64,000 nt of DNA from Lachnospiraceae bacterium JLR.KK008 (GCA_037015955.1 CP143548.1:2102001-2166000); one strand, 5' to 3'. Shown: positions 35,968 through 44,543, numbered from the stretch's first letter. The notes: generated from the sequence alone by a model not told the origin. Program-made: numbers and translations.

Positions 35968-37059
35968 TTATAAATGGCTGCCGATGATTGTGCCGCCCCC
36001 GGCAACGTACCGGTCTCTGTAAAATACAACGGCCTGTCCGGGTGTCACCGCCCTTACCGGCTCATCAAACATACACCGGAGCATATCATCTCCGATCTTT
36101 TCCACCGTACACATCGTCCCCCTATGGCCGTAGCGCACCTTGGTCAGAAAACGGTCCCCATCCTCAAACCGTTCCACTGCCATACAGTTCAGATCGTTAC
36201 AATACAATTCCTGTGTAAACACGTCCTCCGCCTCCCCGATGACGACCTCATCTGTCTGCGGACGGATCTCCGTGACAAAGACCGGATGGCCCATCGACAA
36301 CTGCAATCCTTTACGCTGTCCTACCGTATAGTGGGTAATCCCCTTATGCCGTCCGAGTATTTTTCCATCCGCCGTGACAAAATTACCCGGTCCGGGTACT
36401 GCCTTCCCCGCCTCCCGCTCGATCAATGCGGCATAGTCGTTATCCGGCACGAAACAGATTTCCTGGCTGTCCGGCTTATGAGCGACCGGCAGCCGGTATT
36501 CCCCGGCAATCTGCCGTATCTCCTCTTTTGTATAACCGCCCACCGGCATCAGCGTATGCGCCAGTTGGAACTGGGTCAGATTATAGAGGGCATATGTCTG
36601 ATCTTTGACTGCAGTTTTTGACATACTCACACAATAACGCTTGTTTTCTAATTGTTCCACGCGCGCATAATGTCCGGTGGCAATAAAATCTGCCCCGATC
36701 TCCAGGCTGCGCCGCAGCATTGCTTCCCATTTCACATAACGATTGCAGGCAATACATGGGTTGGGCGTCCTTCCCCGCAAATATTCCGCCACAAAGTAAT
36801 CGATCACCGCCGACTGAAACTCCTGCTTAAAATTCATCACATAATAGGGAATGTCAAGCGCCTGGGCTACCCGCCTCGCATCGTCCACGGCAGAAAGACC
36901 GCAGCAGCCTCCGTTTTCCGACTGCTGTTCCTGCGACTCATCCCGCCAGATCTGCATCGTCACACCGATCACTTCATATCCCTGAGTTTTTAAAAGGCAT
37001 GCCGCGACGGAGGAATCCACTCCGCCTGACATGCCTACCACTACCTTTTTTCCATTCAT
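35968..37059 (-). CDS. mnmA: tRNA-specific 2-thiouridylase MnmA
   Basis: The 363-residue protein has the PP-loop GMSGGVDSSVAA at 9-20 and the catalytic cysteines Cys102 (NPCIACN) and Cys202 (SQEICFVPD). It thiolates uridine 34 of Lys, Glu and Gln tRNAs using sulfur relayed from a cysteine desulfurase; iscS lies two genes upstream in the same direction. GAAAGGATCACAGT precedes ATG 37059. Confidence 0.97.
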   Translation of the reverse strand: MNGKKVVVGMSGGVDSSVAACLLKTQGYEVIGVTMQIWRDESQEQQSENGGCCGLSAVDDARRVAQALDIPYYVMNFKQEFQSAVIDYFVAEYLRGRTPNPCIACNRYVKWEAMLRRSLEIGADFIATGHYARVEQLENKRYCVSMSKTAVKDQTYALYNLTQFQLAHTLMPVGGYTKEEIRQIAGEYRLPVAHKPDSQEICFVPDNDYAALIEREAGKAVPGPGNFVTADGKILGRHKGITHYTVGQRKGLQLSMGHPVFVTEIRPQTDEVVIGEAEDVFTQELYCNDLNCMAVERFEDGDRFLTKVRYGHRGTMCTVEKIGDDMLRCMFDEPVRAVTPGQAVVFYRDRYVAGGGTIIGSHL

Positions 37060-37095
37060 ACTGTGATCCTTTCAGAATCCGCATAACACCCGGAT

Positions 37096-37536
37096 TCAAT
37101 ATTCTTCTTCCGTCTCCTCATCCTCATGAATATCGGACTTTGGCTTCTCCAATCCTTCGATCGTAATGCCGCTTTTCTGCGCATAATCCCAGAGCGCCGC
37201 ATGGATGGCTTCCTCCGCAAGCAAAGAACAGTGCACCTTGACCGGCGGCAGCCCGTCAAGCGCCTCCATGACCGCCCTGTTCGTCACCTTCATCGCTTCC
37301 TCAATCTTTTTACCTTTTACAAGTTCCGTGGCCATGCTGGAAGTCGCCACAGCCGCTCCACAGCCAAATGTCTTAAACTTTACGTCTCTGATCACTTCAT
37401 TCTCATCGATGTCCAGATAGATCCTCATAATATCGCCACATTTTGCATTGCCGACCGTACCGACACCACTGGCATCCTCGATCTCGCCTACATTTCGCGG
37501 ATTCTGAAAATGATCCATCACTTTTTCACTGTACAT
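37096..37536 (-). CDS. iscU: Iron-sulfur cluster scaffold IscU/NifU N-terminal type
   Basis: The 146-residue protein has the three scaffold cysteines Cys33 (AKCGD), Cys59 (FGCGAA) and Cys103 (KVHCSLLAEE). The AKCGD context belongs to the IscU/NifU type that assembles [2Fe-2S] or [4Fe-4S] clusters from sulfur delivered by the desulfurase next to it. The last 20 residues are highly acidic (HEDEETEEE). CGGAGGAATTGAT precedes ATG 37536. Confidence 0.95.
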   Translation of the reverse strand: MYSEKVMDHFQNPRNVGEIEDASGVGTVGNAKCGDIMRIYLDIDENEVIRDVKFKTFGCGAAVATSSMATELVKGKKIEEAMKVTNRAVMEALDGLPPVKVHCSLLAEEAIHAALWDYAQKSGITIEGLEKPKSDIHEDEETEEEY

Positions 37537-37558
37537 ATCAATTCCTCCGGTTAGTTTG

Positions 37559-37603
37559 ATAACTGTTGATTCTATAACTATTGATATTATAACTATCGAT
37601 ATT
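37559..37603. repeat. Three tandem 15-bp repeats between iscS and iscU
   Basis: Units at 37559-37573, 37574-37588 and 37589-37603 follow the pattern ATAACTrTyGATwyT with few differences. They fill most of the 83-bp gap between iscS and iscU. No protein reading is intended there. They could be a regulator-binding array or a slipped-strand duplication. Confidence 0.75.
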
Positions 37604-37619
37604 ATTTTGTCATTTCCCG

Positions 37620-38801
37620 TTATTTCTGATTCTTTATAAAATCCTCGTAGAGCGGTGACATCGACCGCAGCCGTTCCACAATCCGTTTCACCGCATCTGC
37701 CACGGTATCCAGCTCTTCCTCTGTCGTCTCCTCACTCAAAGTAAGCCGCAGAGAACCATGCGCGATCTCATGAGGCAGACCGATCGCAAGCAGAACATGC
37801 GAGGGGTCCAGAGAACCGGAAGTACAGGCAGAGCCGCTGGAAGCGCAGATCCCCTCCATATCAAGCATGATCAGCAGCGATTCCCCCTCCACAAAGCGAA
37901 AGCTGAAATTGACATTGTTCGGAAGACGCCTTACCCGGTCGCCGTTCAGCCTGCAATAGGGAATCTCCGACTCAATCTTCCGGATCAGATGATCGCGGAG
38001 TGCAATTTCCCTCTGTGTCTTTTCTTCCATGATTCGAAACGCCCGCGCTGCGGCCGCTCCCATGCCGACAATACCGGGGACATTCTCCGTGCCTGCTCTT
38101 CTGGCCCGCTCCTGCTGTCCGCCATGGACAAACGAGCGAATCTTCACACCCTTTCTGATATAGAGAAAGCCGACGCCCTTCGGCCCATTCAGTTTATGTC
38201 CGCTGGCACTGAGCATGTCGATGTGCAGTTCATCCACGTCGATCGGCAGCTGTCCGTATGCCTGTACCGCGTCCGTATGAAACAAAATGCCTCTCTCATG
38301 GGTGATCTCCCCGATCTCTCTGACGGGCTGGATTGTACCGATCTCATTGTTGGCAAACATCACGCTGATCAGTATCGTATCCGGACGGATCGCCGCCTTC
38401 AGTTCGTCCAGTTTCACGATACCGTTTTCATCCACATCAATGTAAGTAATCTCAAACCCTCTTCCTGCCAGATAATCACAGGTATGCAGAATCGCATGGT
38501 GTTCGATCGCGGAAGTAATGATATGTCTGCCCTTACCCTGATAGGCTTCTGCGGCCGTCTTCAGCGCCCAGTTATCCGCCTCCGAACCACCCGCCGTGAA
38601 ATAAATCTCGTTTGTCTGTGCGCCCAGTGACCGGGCGATCGTCTCTCTCGCCTTCGTCACCGCTTCCTTACTTTTTGCGCCCAGAGAATAAATGCTGCTC
38701 GGATTGCCATACGCCTCGGTAAAAAAGGGAAGCATGGCATCCACAACTTCCTGTGCGGTCCTGGTCGTCGCCGCGTTGTCCAAATATATATAAGATCCCA
38801 T
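37620..38801 (-). CDS. iscS: Cysteine desulfurase IscS/NifS
   Basis: The 393-residue PLP enzyme begins YLDNAATTR, has the PLP lysine Lys203 in SASGHKLNGPKG and the catalytic Cys326 in SSGSACTSG. The insertion of residues around that cysteine matches group I (IscS/NifS) enzymes. It supplies sulfur for the neighbouring scaffold and for MnmA. GAAAAGGAGTGACCAACG precedes ATG 38801. Confidence 0.96.
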   Translation of the reverse strand: MGSYIYLDNAATTRTAQEVVDAMLPFFTEAYGNPSSIYSLGAKSKEAVTKARETIARSLGAQTNEIYFTAGGSEADNWALKTAAEAYQGKGRHIITSAIEHHAILHTCDYLAGRGFEITYIDVDENGIVKLDELKAAIRPDTILISVMFANNEIGTIQPVREIGEITHERGILFHTDAVQAYGQLPIDVDELHIDMLSASGHKLNGPKGVGFLYIRKGVKIRSFVHGGQQERARRAGTENVPGIVGMGAAAARAFRIMEEKTQREIALRDHLIRKIESEIPYCRLNGDRVRRLPNNVNFSFRFVEGESLLIMLDMEGICASSGSACTSGSLDPSHVLLAIGLPHEIAHGSLRLTLSEETTEEELDTVADAVKRIVERLRSMSPLYEDFIKNQK

Positions 38802-38832
38802 CGTTGGTCACTCCTTTTCATTTCCTAGTAAT

Positions 38833-38850
38833 TCACTACGAATTCAGTGA
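38833..38850. promoter_or_regulatory. Inverted repeat at the iscS transcription start
   Basis: TCACT-N8-AGTGA lies 5-22 bp downstream of the -10 box, over the expected start point. An Rrf2/IscR-like repressor would be a natural candidate for an isc operon, but no such gene is in the window. Confidence 0.4.
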
Positions 38851-38854
38851 TTCC

Positions 38855-38883
38855 ACTATAACACCACCTGTCGGTTCTGTCAA
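38855..38883 (-). promoter_or_regulatory. Sigma-A promoter of iscS-iscU-mnmA
   Basis: A consensus TTGACA (38878-38883) and TATAGT (38855-38860) are 17 bp apart on the minus strand, 54 bp upstream of ATG 38801. Confidence 0.85.
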
Positions 38884-39099
38884 TAAAGGCTGCCGCCTTC
38901 AATGGCAGATAAATCTGACCTGTTTCCCTCAGGACAATAAAGCGCAAAGCCCCGATGATTGGGCAGACTTTACCCCTGTTCTTCCCGTATACTCTTTGGC
39001 ACACGCCGATACCTGTCCGTAAATGATCATTCCCTTGGAAGTTCTCTGCCTGTGCTGGCAGGATAGCCCGAAAACTTTCTGTGATCACTGCTCTTTTGC
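38884..39099. other. Intergenic stretch with no recognised gene
   Basis: This 216-bp stretch between the iscS promoter and the spoVB promoter holds a 92-codon minus-strand frame (38825-39103) that runs through the iscS promoter, lacks a ribosome binding site and has no family look. I see no tRNA, riboswitch or known small RNA fold. An unidentified small RNA cannot be excluded. Confidence 0.5.
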
Positions 39100-39129
39100 T
39101 CATTTATGTGCCTGTCTCACACATATAAT
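39100..39129 (+). promoter_or_regulatory. Candidate sigma-E promoter of spoVB
   Basis: TCATTTAT (39100-39107) and CATATAAT (39122-39129) are separated by 14 bp. Bacillus sigma-E promoters look like kmATATTT-N13/14-CATAcAaT, and spoVB belongs to the mother-cell programme there. A sigma-A -35 is not visible at the right place. Confidence 0.5.
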
Positions 39130-39161
39130 GAAGTAACAATCATTTGATTACAGGTGTTATT

Positions 39162-40487
39162 ATGTTGAAAAAGAATTCCTTCCTGACCGGAACGCTTATC
39201 CTCACTCTGGCAGGATTTCTAAGCCGTCTCATCGGCTTTTTTTACAGGGCATTTCTTTCCCAGACATTCGGCGAAGAAGGGATGGGGATCTACCAGCTGC
39301 TCGCTCCGGTCATGGCGCTCTCTTTCTCCCTCACAGCGGCCGGCATCCAGACTGCCGTCTCCAAATTCACCGCCTCGGAGACAACCACCCACGATTACCG
39401 TGCTTCCCTGCGCGTTCTCCTGGCCGGCTTTCTGCTCTCCATGCCCCTGTCGTTCCTCTGCACATGGTTTATCTACCGGCAGGCAGACCTGATCGCTGTC
39501 CGTTTCCTGTTGGAACAGCGCTGCGCGCCGCTTCTGCGGGTCTTTGCGCTTTCGATCCCCTTTTGCTCACTCCACTCACTCATAAACGGCTATTTTTATG
39601 GAATCAAACGCGCCGGTATTCCTGCACTGACACAAATTCTGGAGCAGCTCGCCCGGGTAGGAAGTGTCTTCTGGATCTGTAACCGGCTACAGTCACAGAG
39701 CCAGAGTCCGGCTATCGTCTGCGCAGTCATCGGCCTGGCAGTCGGAGAATGTGTCTCCATGCTGATCTCTCTCTCCGCTGTCTATCTGCGCTTTTACCGG
39801 CTCAAACCGATAGCGGCAAGTCGCGTCCGTACAGGCACCATGGTCTGGAAAATTTTCATGCTTTCCACACCGCTTACCGCCAGCCGCATCGCAACCAATA
39901 TTTTGATGAGCATCGAGGCCGTGTCCATCCCGAGCTGTCTCGTGCGCCATGGGTTTACCCAGACGCAGGCACTGTCGGTCTATGGCGTGCTCACCGGCAT
40001 GGCACTCCCCCTCATCCTCTTCCCGACCGCACTCATTAACTCGGCCTGCGTCTTCTTACTGCCCGTGATCTCGGAAGCGGACGAGAGCGGCAATGTAAAT
40101 GCCATCCGCAGCGCGGTGCGCAAGTCGGTTATCTGCTGCCTGCTCTTCGGCGTCTTCTGCACGGCCTCTTTTCTGCTGATCGGCGAATATGCCGGGCTTG
40201 TCCTCTTCAAAAGCAAAATGGCAGGGTCTTTTATTCTCACCTTAAGTTTTATCTGTCCCCTGCTCTATCTGTCCGGTGCACTCTCAAGCATTCTGCACGG
40301 GCTTGGGAAAACAGGTGTTACTTTTGTTTTTAACATGGCAGCTCTTGCCACCCGCCTCCTCTTTGTCTTCTGGCTGATTCCTGCCATCGGAATCCAGGGG
40401 TATCTCTATGGCCTGCTGTTAAGCCAGTTTCTGATCACAATTTTAAATATACTGGCGGTAAAATACTACATACAGAGGCATGTCTGA
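39162..40487 (+). CDS. spoVB: Stage V sporulation protein B / lipid flippase-like exporter
   Basis: The 441-residue membrane protein has about 12-14 predicted helices and belongs to the MVF/polysaccharide-flippase group. The N-terminal KKNSFLTGTLILTLAGFLSRLIGFFYRAFLS pattern, GEEGMGIYQL and NGYFYGIKRA are SpoVB-like. SpoVB is needed for spore cortex synthesis, probably moving a lipid-linked precursor. ATG 39162 follows ACAGGTGTTATT; an upstream TTG at 39144 has no ribosome binding site. A sigma-E-like promoter precedes it. Confidence 0.88.
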   Translation: MLKKNSFLTGTLILTLAGFLSRLIGFFYRAFLSQTFGEEGMGIYQLLAPVMALSFSLTAAGIQTAVSKFTASETTTHDYRASLRVLLAGFLLSMPLSFLCTWFIYRQADLIAVRFLLEQRCAPLLRVFALSIPFCSLHSLINGYFYGIKRAGIPALTQILEQLARVGSVFWICNRLQSQSQSPAIVCAVIGLAVGECVSMLISLSAVYLRFYRLKPIAASRVRTGTMVWKIFMLSTPLTASRIATNILMSIEAVSIPSCLVRHGFTQTQALSVYGVLTGMALPLILFPTALINSACVFLLPVISEADESGNVNAIRSAVRKSVICCLLFGVFCTASFLLIGEYAGLVLFKSKMAGSFILTLSFICPLLYLSGALSSILHGLGKTGVTFVFNMAALATRLLFVFWLIPAIGIQGYLYGLLLSQFLITILNILAVKYYIQRHV

Positions 40488-40520
40488 GCCAAATGTGAAG
40501 CAATACTGGAACTTTATGAC

Positions 40521-40549
40521 TTGCCCTCCTTATTTTTTTATATTATAAT
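40521..40549 (+). promoter_or_regulatory. Sigma-A promoter of the DAHP synthase gene
   Basis: TTGCCC (40521-40526) and TATAAT (40544-40549) are 17 bp apart on the plus strand, 58 bp upstream of the start. No T-box or leader-peptide attenuator is visible in this short leader. Confidence 0.7.
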
Positions 40550-40606
40550 GAGTCAGACATAATTTCCGAATCATAACAAGTGTACTTTATAGAGAAAGGA
40601 GACCTT

Positions 40607-41635
40607 ATGGGATTCGAATTTGTAAAAAAGCTGCCTGTGCCTGACGAAATACGCGGACAATATCCGGTGCCTAACGAGCTGGCGGCTTTAAAAGAACAAC
40701 GCGATGAAGAAATCAGAAAAGTGATTACCGGAGAGAGTGATAAATTTCTCCTTATAATAGGACCCTGCTCCGCAGACAATGAGGATGCCGTCTGCGATTA
40801 TGTGACCAGACTTGCCAAAGTCAGTGAAAAGGTGAAAGACAGGCTTATTTTGATTCCGAGGATTTACACAAATAAACCCCGCACGACCGGCGAGGGGTAT
40901 AAAGGCATTCTCCATCAGCCCGACCCCAACAAGAAGCCTGATTTTCTCGCCGGTTTGATCGCCATGCGCAAAATGCACATCCGTGTGATTGAAGAGTCGG
41001 GCCTGACGGCGGCAGACGAGATGCTGTACCCGGAAAACTGGCGCTATCTGTCGGACATTCTTTCCTATGTGGCGATCGGTGCCCGCTCTGTCGAAGATCA
41101 GCAGCATCGTCTCGTTGTCAGCGGCTTTGATGTGCCCGCAGGGATGAAAAATCCGACAAGCGGCGATTTTTCCATTATGCTCAACTCGGTATATGCCGCT
41201 CAGCACTCTCACTCTTTTATTTACCGCGGCTGGGAAGTAAACACGCCGGGCAACCCGCTCGCCCACACGGTACTGCGCGGCTCCGTCAACAAACATGGCC
41301 GGAGTCTTCCCAACTACCATTACGAGGACTTAAACAGTCTGCTGGAGCTGTACAACAGTATGGATCTGCTCAACCCTGCCTGCATCATTGATGCCAACCA
41401 CAGCAATTCCAACAAGCAGTTTAAACAGCAGATCCGCATCGTCAAAGAAGTGATGCACAGCCGCAAATTAAACCACGATATTCACCGTCTCGTCAAAGGC
41501 GTCATGGTCGAGAGCTACCTCGTCGAAGGCACACAGAAGATCGGAGAGGGAATCTACGGAAAATCGATCACGGATCCCTGCCTCGGCTGGGAAGACACGG
41601 AACGTCTGATTTATGATATTGCGGAATATGAATGA
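40607..41635 (+). CDS. aroF: 3-deoxy-7-phosphoheptulonate synthase, class I
   Basis: The 342-residue protein is an AroF/G/H-type DAHP synthase. Active-site segments are IGPCSADNEDAV, YTNKPRTTGEGYKG, RGSVNKHGRSLPNY and DANHSNSNKQ with the metal His. It condenses phosphoenolpyruvate and erythrose-4-phosphate, the first step to aromatic amino acids. ATG 40607 follows AAAGGAGACCTT; the frame runs nine codons upstream without a ribosome binding site. It is monocistronic, with a terminator right behind. Confidence 0.95.
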   Translation: MGFEFVKKLPVPDEIRGQYPVPNELAALKEQRDEEIRKVITGESDKFLLIIGPCSADNEDAVCDYVTRLAKVSEKVKDRLILIPRIYTNKPRTTGEGYKGILHQPDPNKKPDFLAGLIAMRKMHIRVIEESGLTAADEMLYPENWRYLSDILSYVAIGARSVEDQQHRLVVSGFDVPAGMKNPTSGDFSIMLNSVYAAQHSHSFIYRGWEVNTPGNPLAHTVLRGSVNKHGRSLPNYHYEDLNSLLELYNSMDLLNPACIIDANHSNSNKQFKQQIRIVKEVMHSRKLNHDIHRLVKGVMVESYLVEGTQKIGEGIYGKSITDPCLGWEDTERLIYDIAEYE

Positions 41636-41660
41636 CAACAGCACAGACCACAGAGACCGG

Positions 41661-41709
41661 AAAGGTGCTGCCAGCTAACGGCTTTTCCGTTACATGGCAG
41701 CACCTTTTT
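41661..41709 (+). terminator. Terminator of the DAHP synthase gene
   Basis: AAAGGTGCTGCCA and TGGCAGCACCTTT form a 13-bp stem; the loop holds a second small hairpin (AACGG/CCGTT). T5 follows on the plus strand. The convergent spoIIM gene ends 12 bp further on and may use it too. Confidence 0.85.
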
Positions 41710-41720
41710 CACCATTTCGT

Positions 41721-42332
41721 TCAAAATATCCGCAGTAATTCTCTCATCAGCGCCGGATTGACATAACTTTCCAGAATCGCTCCCGCAATAAGCATCCCAT
41801 GAAGCAGCAAAAAGTGAAAAAGGATTCCCGGATTTTTCTGTTTCCCCTCCCGGCTTTCCGTGAAATCACGTACCGGATAGTACAGCCGGGTACACACTTG
41901 AAAGCACCAGTCTGCCAGAAGCAAAAAGGCAGGTATGTAGAGCAGGAAGTGCGGCATCATGCCTCCCGCCAGCAAAAGAAAGCCTTTGATGCCATATCTC
42001 ATAATAGAAACCGCCGCTGCGACACCTCCGCACACACCTGTCCATAGTACGAACAGATATGTCGTCACGATACCGGCAAAAGTCGTGGAAAGAATTGCCG
42101 CCAGCCAGAGTGTCCCCAGCCTTTCACGCAGTACATATAGAAAAAACATTCCTTCATTCAGTTCCAGGCGCTCAAGCCGTTCCAGATTCATCCGGCTTAA
42201 AAACCCCGATTCTGATAAAAAAACACCTGTGTTTAAATATACAAGGGCAATCCCCGCCAGCAGCCCGGCAAAAAAGGGCAGCGCCCAGTTCGGCCGTTCT
42301 GCCCTCTTCCATCGTATTTTCGAAATTCTCAC
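41721..42332 (-). CDS. spoIIM: Stage II sporulation protein M
   Basis: The 203-residue protein has five hydrophobic segments and the SpoIIM pattern, including FFAGLLAGIALVYLN near the start and GGMMPHFLLYIPAFLLL. SpoIIM is part of the SpoIIDMP machine that remodels peptidoglycan during engulfment. The frame opens at a GTG at 42332 with only a weak GGA before it. It sits 28 bp after a NUDIX gene, a pairing common in Clostridia. Confidence 0.85.
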   Translation of the reverse strand: MRISKIRWKRAERPNWALPFFAGLLAGIALVYLNTGVFLSESGFLSRMNLERLERLELNEGMFFLYVLRERLGTLWLAAILSTTFAGIVTTYLFVLWTGVCGGVAAAVSIMRYGIKGFLLLAGGMMPHFLLYIPAFLLLADWCFQVCTRLYYPVRDFTESREGKQKNPGILFHFLLLHGMLIAGAILESYVNPALMRELLRIF

Positions 42333-42360
42333 AGCATATCCATTTCTGTCTTTTTCACAA

Positions 42361-42897
42361 TTATATGCCGTATTTCACTTTATATGCCATCAAAGCGGCA
42401 ATCGTTTTCGAGTCTGAAATCTTCTGTTCAAAAATCATCGATTCCAACTCTTCCAGTCCGTATGCACCGACATTCAAAAATTCATCTTCATCCAAATGCT
42501 GGTGTGTCTTTACGAGGTTTCTTGCAAGATAAATATCAATCTTCTCATTGCAAAATGCAACCGTTGTATTGATCGAGATCAGAAGCTCCAGATCCCCGGA
42601 GACATATCCCGTCTCTTCTTCCAGCTCTCTCGCAGCCGCCTTGTCAGTCGACTCACCGGGGTTTAAGCCGCCCGCCGGAATTTCCAGCGTATACCGATCC
42701 AGCGCATTGCGGTATTGAGACACAATCAGAATCCTGCCATCCTCTGTTACCGGAACGACCGCTGCCGCTCCGTTATGACGGATAAAATCCCATTTTGCCT
42801 GCTTCCCGTTCGGGAGCTGCATCGTATCTACATAATATTCTATGATCGCACCTTTGTGAATCAGCGTCCGGTCGATCCTCTTTATTTCCTCGCTCAT
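42361..42897 (-). CDS. NUDIX hydrolase, ADP-ribose pyrophosphatase type
   Basis: The 178-residue protein has a complete NUDIX box at about 76-98 (GG, ES, then RELEEETGY). The preceding YRNALDRYTLEIPAGG is the ADP-ribose pyrophosphatase signature. It would cleave ADP-ribose to AMP and ribose-5-phosphate. GAGAGAGGAA precedes ATG 42897. It is upstream of spoIIM and downstream of the aminotransferase gene by 33 bp. Confidence 0.9.
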   Translation of the reverse strand: MSEEIKRIDRTLIHKGAIIEYYVDTMQLPNGKQAKWDFIRHNGAAAVVPVTEDGRILIVSQYRNALDRYTLEIPAGGLNPGESTDKAAARELEEETGYVSGDLELLISINTTVAFCNEKIDIYLARNLVKTHQHLDEDEFLNVGAYGLEELESMIFEQKISDSKTIAALMAYKVKYGI

Positions 42898-42930
42898 TTC
42901 CTCTCTCCCATACCGCTTTGCCAGTCTTTT

Positions 42931-44217
42931 TTATGCCTCCAGCAGTTTCTCTATGCTGGCCAGTTTCACACACAGTACGAACAGGTCTGTCGCCTCTGCC
43001 ATCTCCGTCGCCGTCGGAAATGTAGGCGCAATACGAATGTTACTGTCGTGAGGGTCTTTTCCATAAGGGAAAGGCGCACCCGCTTTCGTCAGTGTCACAC
43101 CCGCCTCTTTGCACTTCTGAACTATATTTTTCGCACAGCCGTCCATCGCCTCAAAAGAGATAAAATATCCTCCTTTGGGTTTTACCCAGCTTCCGATTTC
43201 AAGGCCGCCAAGCTCTCTCTCCAATACTTCCAGCACGGCCTCAAACTTCGGCCGTATAATCGCCGCATGTTTCTTCATATGCGCCTTCACGCCATCAAAA
43301 TTTTTGAAAAATCTCGCATGCCGCAGCTGATTGATCTTGTCATAACAGATTGTGCGGATTGCCATCGACTTCTTGATCGCATCCAGATTCCTCTTCGAAG
43401 CAGCCATCGCCGCGATCCCTGCTCCTGCCATACTGATTTTGGAAGTGGAACCGAACAGATATACCATATCCGGATTGCCTGCTTTCTCACATTCCTCCAG
43501 AATGTCAAGAATCTGATCCTGGTCCTCATCATACAGATGATGTACCGCATAGGCGTTATCCCAATAAATACGGAAGTCTTCGGCTGCAGGCTTCAGCGCC
43601 GCAAACCTTCTCACCGTCTCGTCGGAATAGGAAATCCCCTGTGGATTGGAATACTTGGGCACACACCAGATTCCTTTTACTGCCGCGTCCTCCGATACAT
43701 ATTTTTCCACAAGATCCATATCCGGCCCTGTCGGAGTCATTGGAATATTGATCATCTCAATCCCGAAATGTTCCGTAATCGTGAAGTGCCTGTCATAGCC
43801 GGGAACCGGACAGAGGAATTTAACCCGCTCCAGCTTACACCACGGCGTACTTCCCATTACCCCATGTGTAAAGGAACGACAGATCGCATCATACATAACA
43901 GAAAGGCTTCCGTTGCCGAGTACAATGACATTGGCCGGGTCTTTGACTCCCATCACATCAGCCATCAATCCTTTGGCCTCCATAATACCGTCCAGTTCCC
44001 CATAATTCCTGCAATCTGTACCGTCTTCCGCCCGCATATCACAGTCTACATCCAATGCGCTCATCAATCCCATGCCCATATCGAGCTGACCTGTCTCCGG
44101 CTTCCCTCTGGACATATCCAGATTCAGCCCTTTGCCCTGCGCCTCTTTGTACGCAGCGTCTAATTCTGCCTTGCATGCAAGTAATTCTTCTCTGCTTAAC
44201 TCTCTGTATGGTTTCAT
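42931..44217 (-). CDS. Aspartate-type aminotransferase (MocR-like subgroup Ic)
   Basis: The 428-residue protein is a fold-type I PLP aminotransferase. Lys260 in FGSTSKISMAGAG should hold PLP, with YWDNAYAVHH at the Asp-x-x-Tyr site and IRIAPTFP for the substrate carboxylate. The N-terminal NLDMSRGKPE and overall length match the Aminotran_MocR group, shown elsewhere to include aspartate aminotransferases. No DNA-binding domain is present. The start at 44217 has a distant AAGGA. Confidence 0.85.
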   Translation of the reverse strand: MKPYRELSREELLACKAELDAAYKEAQGKGLNLDMSRGKPETGQLDMGMGLMSALDVDCDMRAEDGTDCRNYGELDGIMEAKGLMADVMGVKDPANVIVLGNGSLSVMYDAICRSFTHGVMGSTPWCKLERVKFLCPVPGYDRHFTITEHFGIEMINIPMTPTGPDMDLVEKYVSEDAAVKGIWCVPKYSNPQGISYSDETVRRFAALKPAAEDFRIYWDNAYAVHHLYDEDQDQILDILEECEKAGNPDMVYLFGSTSKISMAGAGIAAMAASKRNLDAIKKSMAIRTICYDKINQLRHARFFKNFDGVKAHMKKHAAIIRPKFEAVLEVLERELGGLEIGSWVKPKGGYFISFEAMDGCAKNIVQKCKEAGVTLTKAGAPFPYGKDPHDSNIRIAPTFPTATEMAEATDLFVLCVKLASIEKLLEA

Positions 44218-44304
44218 ATTTCCGCACCGTCCTTCAGTATCTTGTTTTCTGATCTACTTTGCTTAATTGGATAATTGTATACAATCAAACATCGCACCTT
44301 TGCT

Positions 44305-44333
44305 ATTCTACTACAAGATACCAAAATACACAA
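44305..44333 (-). promoter_or_regulatory. Promoter of the aminotransferase-NUDIX-spoIIM unit
   Basis: TTGTGT (44328-44333) and TAGAAT (44305-44310) are 17 bp apart on the minus strand, about 90 bp upstream of ATG 44217. Confidence 0.6.
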
Positions 44334-44349
44334 GAGGAAATTTCCAGTA

Positions 44350-44460
44350 TTATGAATCAATATCCTCACTTGCCGCCACTGCGGATACAACAGATGAGAC
44401 TGCCGCCACTACAACAACGGCAATGATAATGACCAACATACCACCCATTAAAACTAACAT
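44350..44460 (-). CDS. 36-residue hydrophobic membrane peptide
   Basis: An ATG at 44460 is preceded by the excellent AGAAGGAGGCTTATTC and opens a 36-codon frame. The peptide starts MLVLMGGMLVIII, has an unbroken run of small hydrophobic residues to about residue 30 (Val, Ala, Ser, Gly), and ends in the acidic tail SEDIDS. It should span the membrane once. An extended -10 (TGTTATAAT) lies 67 bp upstream, and it stands between the rny terminator and the aminotransferase promoter. No family is recognised. Confidence 0.65.
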   Translation of the reverse strand: MLVLMGGMLVIIIAVVVVAAVSSVVSAVAASEDIDS

Positions 44461-44526
44461 GAATAAGCCTCCTTCTATTTCCTTCTCTCATGGGCTCTCA
44501 CCCTCTGAGAATGCAAGCTATTAATT

Positions 44527-44535
44527 ATTATAACA
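44527..44535 (-). promoter_or_regulatory. Extended -10 promoter of the 36-residue peptide gene
   Basis: TGTTATAAT on the minus strand is a full extended -10 box. The -35 region coincides with the T tract of the rny terminator and is poor. Confidence 0.5.
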
Positions 44536-44543
44536 TAAAATAT

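Noticed and set aside
38825-39103. 92-codon minus-strand frame upstream of iscS
   Set aside because: It runs through a consensus promoter and its operator-like repeat, lacks a ribosome binding site and shows no recognisable domain.
44267-44524. 85-codon plus-strand frame rich in Thr
   Set aside because: It is the complement of the 36-residue peptide gene and its leader, with no ribosome binding site.
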